Made by a program: the position numbers and the translations under genes. Shown in pieces: positions 35,288-42,700 of a stretch of DNA of 64,000 bases (its first letter is position 1; each line of letters opens with the position of its first letter). The DNA comes from Terriglobia bacterium (GTDB taxonomy: Bacteria > Acidobacteriota > Terriglobia > Bryobacterales > Bryobacteraceae): assembly GCA_020073615.1 (NCBI GenBank), contig JAIQEX010000009.1, forward strand, positions 1 to 64,000, written 5' to 3'. Below the pieces are notes generated by a model. The model searched no databases. It saw nothing but the letters and a program-made list of their open reading frames with translations, and had not been told where the DNA came from.

Positions 35288-37837
35288 TTACTCCCAGCGC
35301 AGAGCGCGGACGGGATCGATGCGCGTGGCGCGGCGGGCCGGGACCGCGCTGGCCAGGCCGGCCGCCAGCACCAGCAGCGCCAGCACACCGCCATACACCG
35401 CCGGTTCGGAGGCCCGTACGCCGGGCAGAACATGGACCAGCAGCGTCGATACCGCCGCGGCGCCCGCCACCCCGGCAAGCACGCCATAGAGCAGCGCGCG
35501 CAGGCTCGACCCCAGCACCAGCCGCACTACCTGGGGCGGGCTGGCGCCGAGCGCCATGCGCACGCCGATCTCGCGCGTCCGCTGGCTCACCACGTAGGCG
35601 AACACGCCGGCCATCCCCACCGACGCCAGGAGAAGCGCGAGGAAACCGAGGAATCCGGCCACCAGCGCGGCATAACGTGAGGGCGCCACCTGGCGGTCGA
35701 AGTTGTCGGCGAGCGCCACCGGCTGGATGGCGGCGCGTGGTGCGAGCTGTTTCACAATCGCCATCACCGGCGCCAGGCCGCCCGCCGATCGCGCCCTCAC
35801 CAGGACCAGAGGAACCAGGTCCCGATGTCCCAGCGGCCAGTACATCGCCGGCTCGACCGAGCCGAGGCCGGTGGTATACGCGTCCTTCGCCACGCCCACG
35901 ATGGACCAGGATTTGCCGTTCGAAGAGAGCGTCCTGCCCACCACGTTCTCGCCGGGCCAGTAGCGGCGCACCGCGGCTTCGTTGAGGATGGTTACGTTTT
36001 GCGCGATGTCCGGCGCGTCGAAATTGCGGCCCCCGATAATGGGAATTCGCAGCGTCTCGAAATAGCCGGGGGAGACGTCGTGCAGGAGGATCGGCTGCCG
36101 TCTGCCGCGCCACTCGAAGCTGGTGGAGGTGGTCGAGTTCCCCAGCGGCATGTCCAGCGACAGGCCGCAGGCCACCAGCCCGGGCGCGTGTTCCACCTGC
36201 GCCAACAACTGCCGCGCGAGCGCGCCGGCGCGCGGACCGCTATAGAGGCTGAGCGGAACGTCCAGTTGCATCGCCGTCACGTTTTGATAGTCGAAGCCCG
36301 GGTCGAGCTGCGAGGTGCGCGCCAGGCCGCGCACCAGCAGGCCGGCTGCCGACAGCAGAATCACGCTGATGGACACCTGCACCGCGAGCAGCACGGTGCG
36401 CAGCGGCAAGCGCGCCGGACCGGAACGGGCTTCCGCCTTCAAGGCCGCGGCTACGCTGCCGCGGGTGGCATGCAGGGCCGGCGCCAGGCCGAAGGCCAGG
36501 CAAGCCACCGCGGCCACCGCCGCCGTGTAAGCCAATACGGTGCCATCGGGTTTGAGCTGAAAGACCACGTCCGAGGCCAGCCAGGCCATCGCCGCCGGCG
36601 GCAGCACGTAGGCCATGGCCAGCCCGAGCGCGGCGGCGGCGATGGCCAGAATCATGCTCTCGACCAGCAATTGGCGGACCAGGCGGGCCCGGCTGCCGCC
36701 GAGCGACAGCCGCACCGCGATCTCTTTGCGGCGCGCTCCGGCCCGCGCCACCAGCAGGTTGCCCACGTTGGAGCAGGCCAGCAACAGCACCAGCGTCACC
36801 GCCATGAAAAGCAGCAGCAGCGCCGGAGCGGCCTGCCGCTTCTGGCTGGGGTTGCCCATCCACGCGGTTCCCGAAACCAGCGCCCGGCCGCCGCGCTCCA
36901 GCCCGTTCTGCGTCCGGAACCGGTCGCTCAGGAGCGACACCTCGGCCTGGGCCTGGCCGCGCGTCACCCCCGGCGCCAGGCGGCCCGCCATGTGTATGCA
37001 ACAGTAATAGGGCGAGGTGAGGTACGACTCGACGCCGGGGTCGTGGGGGCGGAGCAGCTTGCGCGCCGCCAGCGGCGTCCACATGTCGTTCCGCATCGGC
37101 GAGGTTCCGCTGAAGCCCGCCGGGGTAACCCCGACGATCGTGAAGGGAATGTCCTCCAAGCGAACGCGCCGTCCGGCAATCGCCGGGTCGCCGCCGAATG
37201 CGTTGCGCCACAGCGCATCGCTGATCACCGCCACGGCCCGCGGGCCGGCGGCGCGGTCTTCCTCTTCCATGAAGCCGCGGCCGCGCTGCATGTCCACGCC
37301 CAGGACCCGGAAGTAGTTGGCGGTGACGTAGGTCGCTTGCAGGGAACGCTTCTCCAGCCTGACCTGTTCCCCGTTCTCGGCGACCATGAGGCCGGAGAAG
37401 GTCCGGGAATGCGCCGCGACATAGCGATACTCGGCCACGCCGAAGCCGGCGGCGCCTTCGCGAACCGCGCGGGCCACGCTTACCACGCGGCCCGGATCGC
37501 GAACCGGCCAGGGCCGCAGGGCGATCGCGTTGAAGATCGTGAACAGCGTGGTGTTGAGGCCGATGGCGCAGGTGAGCGCCAGCAGCGCCACCAGGGCGAA
37601 GCCCGGCTGCCTCACCAGGTTGCGCCAGCCGTAGGCCGCGTCGCGCCAGACGCTCTCCAGCCACGGCCAGATCCAGACGGCGCGCGCCTCCTCGCGGGCG
37701 TGCGTCATATTGCCCATCTCGCGCAAGCTGCCGCCGGCCTCTCGATTCATGGCGCGATGGAACTCCAACTCCTCGGCCAGATCCGCCTCGGCCCGCCGCT
37801 GGTGGAGGAAGTACCGCATCCGTCGCAACAGTCTCAT
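35288..37837 (-). CDS. ADOP-family permease with N-terminal prefix domain
   Basis: An 849-residue permease. It starts with a cytosolic prefix domain (RMRYFLHQRRAEADLAEELE, about 1-60) found in many ADOP proteins, then DAAYGWRNLVRQPGFALVAL. FtsX segments are LLACSNVGNLLVARAGARRKEI and VVSQRTREIGVRMALGA; the end is ATRIDPVRALRWE. The ATG at 37837 is chosen for its GGAAGG ribosome site; an in-frame upstream start at 37945 adds 36 residues of poor sequence. It is convergent to the ankyrin gene with a 10-base gap. PadR-type regulators often adjoin such genes but none is seen. Confidence 0.9.
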   Translation of the reverse strand: MRLLRRMRYFLHQRRAEADLAEELEFHRAMNREAGGSLREMGNMTHAREEARAVWIWPWLESVWRDAAYGWRNLVRQPGFALVALLALTCAIGLNTTLFTIFNAIALRPWPVRDPGRVVSVARAVREGAAGFGVAEYRYVAAHSRTFSGLMVAENGEQVRLEKRSLQATYVTANYFRVLGVDMQRGRGFMEEEDRAAGPRAVAVISDALWRNAFGGDPAIAGRRVRLEDIPFTIVGVTPAGFSGTSPMRNDMWTPLAARKLLRPHDPGVESYLTSPYYCCIHMAGRLAPGVTRGQAQAEVSLLSDRFRTQNGLERGGRALVSGTAWMGNPSQKRQAAPALLLLFMAVTLVLLLACSNVGNLLVARAGARRKEIAVRLSLGGSRARLVRQLLVESMILAIAAAALGLAMAYVLPPAAMAWLASDVVFQLKPDGTVLAYTAAVAAVACLAFGLAPALHATRGSVAAALKAEARSGPARLPLRTVLLAVQVSISVILLSAAGLLVRGLARTSQLDPGFDYQNVTAMQLDVPLSLYSGPRAGALARQLLAQVEHAPGLVACGLSLDMPLGNSTTSTSFEWRGRRQPILLHDVSPGYFETLRIPIIGGRNFDAPDIAQNVTILNEAAVRRYWPGENVVGRTLSSNGKSWSIVGVAKDAYTTGLGSVEPAMYWPLGHRDLVPLVLVRARSAGGLAPVMAIVKQLAPRAAIQPVALADNFDRQVAPSRYAALVAGFLGFLALLLASVGMAGVFAYVVSQRTREIGVRMALGASPPQVVRLVLGSSLRALLYGVLAGVAGAAAVSTLLVHVLPGVRASEPAVYGGVLALLVLAAGLASAVPARRATRIDPVRALRWE

Positions 37838-37970
37838 ACCGGCACCTTCCGATTGCCAGGCTTTCCCATCGCCTGTCGATGGAAGTAGTATGAGGGAACT
37901 CCGGGCTTCTGTCAAGCCCCATCGATAGACGATGGAAGCAGTCATTCGCCGGCAGGCTGCGAAATCCTCC

Positions 37971-38007
37971 GGAGTTTGGGGGTTTCGTAGCCTGTCACCG
38001 AATTAGG
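37971..38007. repeat. Exact copy of the 37-base dispersed repeat
   Basis: Identical to 20984-21020 (starts GGAGTTTGGGGGTTTCG, ends CACCGAATTAGG). It overlaps the stop codon of the MoaD/ThiS-like gene, whose TAA is part of the repeat. Confidence 0.9.
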
Positions 38008-38296
38008 GGGCGTGCACCCCGCCGGTGATGGACGGCAGAATCGTAATCTCCGCCCCGTCGCGCAGGGGCGTTTGCAGACCGCCCGTATACCGGATATCTT
38101 CGCTGCCCACGAATACGTTGATGTGCTCCCGGATCTGAGCCTGCTCGGTTACCATTCGGTCGCGCATGCCGGGACACCGCTGCCACAGCGCTTCCAGTGC
38201 GGCGGCCAGCGTGCCTGGCGCGGGATCGATCGCGACCCGGCTACTTCCGGCGGCGAAAGAACGCAACGGGCCGGGTATCAAAAACGCAACCGCCAT
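38003..38296 (-). CDS. MoaD/ThiS-family ubiquitin-like sulfur carrier
   Basis: A 97-residue beta-grasp protein: AVAFLIPGPLRSFAAG at the start, EHINVFVGSEDIRYTGG-like middle (about 57-74), and LRDGAEITILPSITGG near the end. The diglycine that would be adenylated and thiocarboxylated is G92-G93, but four residues (VHAP) follow, so it would need trimming before use. The extra residues and stop lie at the edge of the 37-base repeat. MoaD/ThiS genes beside BNR-repeat protein genes are a recurring pair; a link to molybdopterin or thiamin is not implied by context. It is coupled closely to the BNR C-terminal piece just upstream. Confidence 0.75.
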   Translation of the reverse strand: MAVAFLIPGPLRSFAAGSSRVAIDPAPGTLAAALEALWQRCPGMRDRMVTEQAQIREHINVFVGSEDIRYTGGLQTPLRDGAEITILPSITGGVHAP

Positions 38297-38297
38297 G

Positions 38298-38786
38298 CTA
38301 CCGTTTCCTCCGGGCTCCGCCGGTCCCGCGCGGTGAGCTCCGCTTCCCGGATGTAGGGAGCTTGGGTTTCCGCGGCGCGTGGCTGGCCCGGCGCTCCCCT
38401 ACCACGGCGCTCTTCACGCAAACCACCGGGGGCAGGCCCTCCAGAATTTTCCTCCAGCTCTTCCCTTCGTCGGCCGAGCCGTAGAGCTGTCCGCTGCGCG
38501 TGCCGAAGTAAATGCCCGCCGGGTCCAGCGAGTCCGCCGCCATGGCGTCGCGCAAAACCGTCTCATACGAGCCTTTTTGCGGCAGGCCGCGGATGAGCGG
38601 CTCCCAGGTTTCGCCGGCGTTGCGCGTGCGATAGACGCGCAGGCAGCCCTCCGGAGTACAGCGGAACTCGTCGGACTCCATGGGCAGGATGTAGACGCAG
38701 TCGGGATTGTGCGGGTGGCCCGCCATCGCGAAACCATAGTCCGACGGCACGCCATGGGCGATGTCCTGCCAGCTTTCGCCGTAGTT
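38298..38786 (-). pseudogene. BNR/YVTN propeller protein, C-terminal piece
   Basis: The frame encodes NYGESWQDIAHGVPSDYG, then YRTRNAGETWEPLIRGLP and FGTRSGQLYGSADEGKSW, which are Asp-box/BNR blades of a sialidase-like propeller. It ends two bases before the MoaD/ThiS start. The N-terminal part is not upstream on this strand: the middle of the same protein lies next to it on the opposite strand, and the first 20 or so codons lie beyond that. The piece may still be translated from a GTG at 38750 but would not fold as a full propeller. Confidence 0.8.
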
Positions 38787-39431
38787 GGCCGAGCGCGGGC
38801 GCTGGGATGTCGCCGGTCCGTACTTTCACGGGCAAGCGGCGTATGCGCTGGCCTATGACGGCCGGGAAGGCCGCCACCGTTTGTGGGCCTCGACCTCCAG
38901 CATGCTCTGGGGCTCCTTTCTGCGCTACACCGACGACTACGGGCGGACTTGGACCAATCCTCAGGAGGCGCCCATCAAGTTTCCGGCCGACTCGGGCGCC
39001 ACCCTGAAGAACATCTGGCAGATTTGCCTGGGACGCCCGGCGGGAGCCGAACGTCATGTATTGCGGGGTGGAGCCGGCGGCGCTCTACGAATCGCGCGAC
39101 GACGGCGAAACGTTCTCCCTGGTGCGGGGCTTGTACGACCATCCGCACCGCCCCCGCTGGATGCCCGGATTGGGCGGCCTGACCCTGCACACCATTGTGC
39201 TCGATGCGCAGAATCCGCAGCGGATGTACGTGGCCATTTCGGCAGGCGGCGTCTACGCCACCGAAGACGGCGGGCGCACCTGGCAGGCGCGCAACCGCGG
39301 CATTCGCGTGGTGCACATGCCGGAGAAGTATCCGGAGTTCGACGGCCAGTGCGTTCACAAGGTGGTGATGCACCCCGCGCGCCCGGAACGCCTCTTCCTG
39401 CAAAACCATTGGGGCTTGTACCGCTCCGACC
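38787..39431 (+). pseudogene. Inverted middle segment of the BNR propeller gene
   Basis: The plus strand encodes [40 protein letters not shown] and, after a one-base insertion near 39045, [20 protein letters not shown] through to NHWGLYRSD. Joined in the order 39500-39438 (minus), this segment, 38786-38298 (minus), the three pieces restore one continuous propeller protein. The segment has therefore been turned around in place. The extra G near 39045 shifts the frame, so even turning it back would leave a broken gene. Confidence 0.8.
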
Positions 39432-40396
39432 GCGGAGCGCAGCAAAAAGACGCCTTTCATGGTGCCGGCCAGCAACAGAACGTCGCCGTTCCTGACGGTG
39501 AGATGCTTGATGCCGCGGTGCACGGTGGTGCGCGGCCCGCGCTGATCGCCCGGGGGTCCCGCCACGGCGCTGGCCGCTTGAATCGCCTCCAGTGCCGCCC
39601 GCACCTCGCTGGCGCGCTGATAGCGCTGCGCGGGTTCCTTCGCCAGGCAGCGTTGGATGATGGCCGCCAGGCCGGGCGGTATTCGCGCGGGCAGGGGCGG
39701 CGGCGGATCGTGCAGGATGGCGGAGCTGACCTCGAAGGTGGTCCGCCCGTGAAATGGCACCTCGCCCGCCGCGGCTTCGTAGAGCACCACGCCGAGCGCC
39801 CAGATGTCGCTGCGGTAGTCTCCCGGCTCGCCGCGCAGCGTTTCCGGCGACATGTACGACAGCGTGCCGCCGGTCGAGACCGCGGCTTCCATCGTCTCCA
39901 TGGTCCGCGTGCCTTCTACCGGCGCCTCCGCGGCCAGACGCCGCGCCAGGCCAAAATCCAGCACTTTGACCAGCCCTTCCGGGGTCACCATGATGTTGGC
40001 GCTCTTCAGGTCCCGATGCACGAGGTTGCGCCCGTGCGCATGGGTCAGCGCGCCGGCTATCTGGACGCCGTAGCGCATCACGGACTCGCTCGCCAACCCT
40101 CCAGTGACGATCGAGGCGCTCAGCGGCTTGCCCTCGATCAGTTCCATCACGATGTAGAACTCACCGCCGGCTTCGCTTACTTCGTGCACGGTGCAGATGT
40201 TCGGGTGGGAGAGGGCGGAAGCCGCGCGTGCCTCCCGCAGCAGGAATTGCCGGGCCTCCCGGGCGAGCGTTTCGCCCACGAATTTCAATGCGACGTCGCG
40301 CTGCAACACTTCGTCGCGCGCCCGGTAGACTACTCCCATGCCGCCCTGTCCGAGCTTGGCAACGATGCGGTAGTGTCCCAGCACCCTGTCGATCAT
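38975..40396 (-). CDS. Ser/Thr protein kinase, C-terminus fused to the start of the BNR gene
   Basis: The kinase domain (about residues 8-275) is complete: [14 protein letters not shown], the Lys in [23 protein letters not shown] and [10 protein letters not shown]. Residues from about 299 to 322 ([19 protein letters not shown]) are the N-terminus of the BNR protein, in frame with the kinase. After that the frame enters the inverted segment and is nonsense until 38975. A kinase-propeller fusion is plausible for Acidobacteria, but a secondary fusion is possible. There is no membrane helix after the kinase domain. Confidence 0.75.
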   Translation of the reverse strand: MIDRVLGHYRIVAKLGQGGMGVVYRARDEVLQRDVALKFVGETLAREARQFLLREARAASALSHPNICTVHEVSEAGGEFYIVMELIEGKPLSASIVTGGLASESVMRYGVQIAGALTHAHGRNLVHRDLKSANIMVTPEGLVKVLDFGLARRLAAEAPVEGTRTMETMEAAVSTGGTLSYMSPETLRGEPGDYRSDIWALGVVLYEAAAGEVPFHGRTTFEVSSAILHDPPPPLPARIPPGLAAIIQRCLAKEPAQRYQRASEVRAALEAIQAASAVAGPPGDQRGPRTTVHRGIKHLTVRNGDVLLLAGTMKGVFLLRSAVGAVQAPMVLQEEAFRARGVHHHLVNALAVELRILLRHVHHANAAVARLPGAPAVFGGVDAACRNGHVHPLRILRIEHNGVQGQAAQSGHPAGAVRMVVQAPHQGERFAVVARFVERRRLHPAIHDVRLPPGVPGKSARCSSGWRPSRPET

Positions 40397-40613
40397 GGAG
40401 TTTCGCTCTCATGTTACCAGGACGGCGGTCAACCGGTCCTTCGCGGCCTCATCCAGCGGAACCGGTGGTGGGGGCGCACGTCACCGTGCACGCGACCGCG
40501 CCGAGCGTCTGTTTTCGCACCATGCCGGCCGCCGGATCTCCTCATTCCGCCCAATTTGGCGACCGCCTTGCTCCGCAAAAATGCTAGACTTCTGCCGTAA
40601 CGAAAGGTCGTGT

Positions 40614-41186
40614 ATGAAGAAAACCACTGGACTGCTGGCGCTACTGCTGGCACTTTCGGTCGTGACATGGGCGCAGGACCGGCGCAAGGAAGACGAGCAC
40701 CAACGCAACGAACAACACCATAACATCCCCGCTCATGGTCCCCCTCCCGCGCGCGCGGAACATGCGCCGCACGGGCAGCCGCCGCCCGCCGCGCCCGAGC
40801 ATCGCGGCGATGAGCATCGCAGTTTCGCCGATCATCCCGGGCATCCCGAGGCGCCCCACGTCCATCCCAACGGGCAGTGGGTAGGACACGATGCCGGGCG
40901 CAACGACCGCCGCTTTCACCTGGAGCGGCCCTTCGAACATGGGCGCTTCACCGGCGGCTTCGGACGCTCGCATATCTTCCGGCTCGGCGGTGGGAACCGG
41001 GAACGCTTCTTCTTCAATAACTTCTTTTTCAGCGTTGCCCCCTTCGATTTTGAGTACGTCAACGGCTGGCTCTGGGATTCCGATGAGATCACCGTCTTTG
41101 AAGACCCGGATCACCCAGGCTGGTACCTTGCTTATAACGTGCGTCTGGGCACCTACGTCCACGTGCAGTATCTGGGGCCGCGGTAG
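40614..41186 (+). CDS. Secreted His/Pro-rich protein
   Basis: A 190-residue protein with a signal peptide ([20 protein letters not shown]). A His-, Pro- and Glu-rich segment follows (about 30-110, with [20 protein letters not shown]), then a small aromatic C-terminal domain with [19 protein letters not shown] and [15 protein letters not shown]. The His-rich part may bind metal ions. The C-terminal domain resembles those of uncharacterised periplasmic proteins often seen in proteobacteria and acidobacteria. An AAAGG ribosome site precedes the ATG at 40614. The gene is divergent from the kinase gene. Confidence 0.7.
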   Translation: MKKTTGLLALLLALSVVTWAQDRRKEDEHQRNEQHHNIPAHGPPPARAEHAPHGQPPPAAPEHRGDEHRSFADHPGHPEAPHVHPNGQWVGHDAGRNDRRFHLERPFEHGRFTGGFGRSHIFRLGGGNRERFFFNNFFFSVAPFDFEYVNGWLWDSDEITVFEDPDHPGWYLAYNVRLGTYVHVQYLGPR

Positions 41187-41315
41187 GCAGGGGCCGGGGG
41201 CCGGGGGCCGGGGGAAGGAAACTCGCTTCGCTCGCGACTTTTTCCAGAACGCTGCGAGCGAAGCGAGCTTCCTAGCCCCGGCCCCTGGCCCCTGGCCCCT
41301 GGTCCCTTTCTTCCC
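41187..41315. repeat. Long inverted repeat with G-rich arms before tssK
   Basis: An inner stem of about 18 bases (AACTCGCTTCGCTCGC at 41220-41235 against GCGAGCGAAGCGAGCTTCC at 41254-41272) is flanked by GGGGCCGGGGGCCGGGGG on the left and a matching C-rich run on the right. It sits between the His-rich gene and tssK and could end transcription of the former or lower that of the latter. The G-rich arm could also form a quadruplex. Confidence 0.75.
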
Positions 41316-41337
41316 GTTCTGCTACCTTGTTTCCAGA

Positions 41338-42693
41338 ATGAAGCGCCTGCAACCGGTGATCTGGACCAAGGGGACCTTCCTCAGCCCGCAGCACCTTCAG
41401 CTCCAGGACCGCTACCTGGAGAACCTTTTGCAGTTCCAGCTGGAGGGCTTGTCCTTCCGGCCGTGGGGGTTCCGCTCCCTGCAGATCAGTCAGGAGGCGC
41501 TGTCCGCCGGCGCGTTCGGCATTTCCTCAGCCGCCGGCATTCTGCCCGATGGCCTGCTGTTTGAAATCCCCGGCTCCGACAGTGCCCCGCCGCCGCGTCC
41601 ACTGGCCGATTGCTTCGAGCCCGACCAGACCGCCGTCGAGCTTCACCTCGCCGTGCCGCAGTATCGCGAGCGCGGCCTCAACGTGGCCGCGGCGGGACGC
41701 GAGGGCGGTGCCCGCTATCGCGCCGAAATCGAGCTGTTCCGCGACGAAAATACCGGGCTCTCGGAAAAGCCCGTCCAGGTGGCCCGCAAGAACCTCCGCG
41801 TGCTGGCGGAAAGCGAATCGCGCGACGGCTACTCCACTTTGCGCGTGGCGCGCGTGCGCCGCAGCGAGGCCGGCACGTTTCAGCTGGACCCGCGCTACGT
41901 CCCCCCGCTGCTCGATTTCAGCGCCAGCGAGTATCTCACCGCCATCGCGCGCCGCCTGGTGGAGATTCTCAGCGCGCGTTCCAGCGCCATCGCCGGCCTG
42001 CGCCGCCAGAAAAACCAGAGCCTCGCGGACTTCACCGCCGCGGACATCGCCAATTTCTGGCTGCTCTACACCATCAACACCGCGTTTCCCACTTTCCGAC
42101 ATCTCTTCGAAACGCGCGGCGGCCATCCCGAGGCGCTCTTCTCCGCCATGCTTTCGCTAGCCGGCGCGCTCACTACGTTTTCCGTGGATATTCATCCCCG
42201 CGATCTGCCGGCCTACGATCACGACGACCTGGGCCGATGCTTCACCGCGCTCGACGAGAAACTGCGCCTGCTGCTCGAAACCGTGGTGCCGAGCAACTTC
42301 GTATCGCTGCCCCTCAAGCTGGTGCAGCCTTCCATCTACGCCACCTCGCTCGATAACGAGAAATACCTGGTCGACACCAAGATGTACCTGGCGGTGAGCG
42401 CCGAGGCGAGCCAGGCGGAAATCGTCAACAAGACCCCGCCGCTGGTGAAGGTCTGCTCCGCCAGCCACATCGAACACCTGGTGCGCCAGGCGCTGCCGGG
42501 CGTGGCGCTGACGTATGTGCCCGCGCCGCCCAGCGCCATCCCCGTGAAGCTCAACTACCAGTACTTCAGCCTGAGCCAGTCCGGCGTGGTTTGGGAAGCC
42601 ATACAACGCGCGCGCAACCTGGCTGCCTACGTTCCCGGCGATCTGCCGAACCCGCAGTTGGAGCTGATCATTCTGTTGCCGCAAGCCGGTTGA
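41338..42693 (+). CDS. tssK: Type VI secretion baseplate protein TssK (first copy)
   Basis: A 451-residue TssK, the trimeric baseplate adaptor that docks the phage-like baseplate onto the TssJLM membrane complex. Signatures are the start VIWTKGTFLSPQHLQLQDRY, the shoulder DRYLENLLQFQL, and the central FRDENTGLSEKPV and FWLLYTINTAFPTFRHL. Neck and head domains follow. It differs from the second copy throughout, so this is an old duplication or two separate acquisitions. The PP2C gene follows after seven bases. Confidence 0.88.
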   Translation: MKRLQPVIWTKGTFLSPQHLQLQDRYLENLLQFQLEGLSFRPWGFRSLQISQEALSAGAFGISSAAGILPDGLLFEIPGSDSAPPPRPLADCFEPDQTAVELHLAVPQYRERGLNVAAAGREGGARYRAEIELFRDENTGLSEKPVQVARKNLRVLAESESRDGYSTLRVARVRRSEAGTFQLDPRYVPPLLDFSASEYLTAIARRLVEILSARSSAIAGLRRQKNQSLADFTAADIANFWLLYTINTAFPTFRHLFETRGGHPEALFSAMLSLAGALTTFSVDIHPRDLPAYDHDDLGRCFTALDEKLRLLLETVVPSNFVSLPLKLVQPSIYATSLDNEKYLVDTKMYLAVSAEASQAEIVNKTPPLVKVCSASHIEHLVRQALPGVALTYVPAPPSAIPVKLNYQYFSLSQSGVVWEAIQRARNLAAYVPGDLPNPQLELIILLPQAG

Positions 42694-42700
42694 GGGGCCT

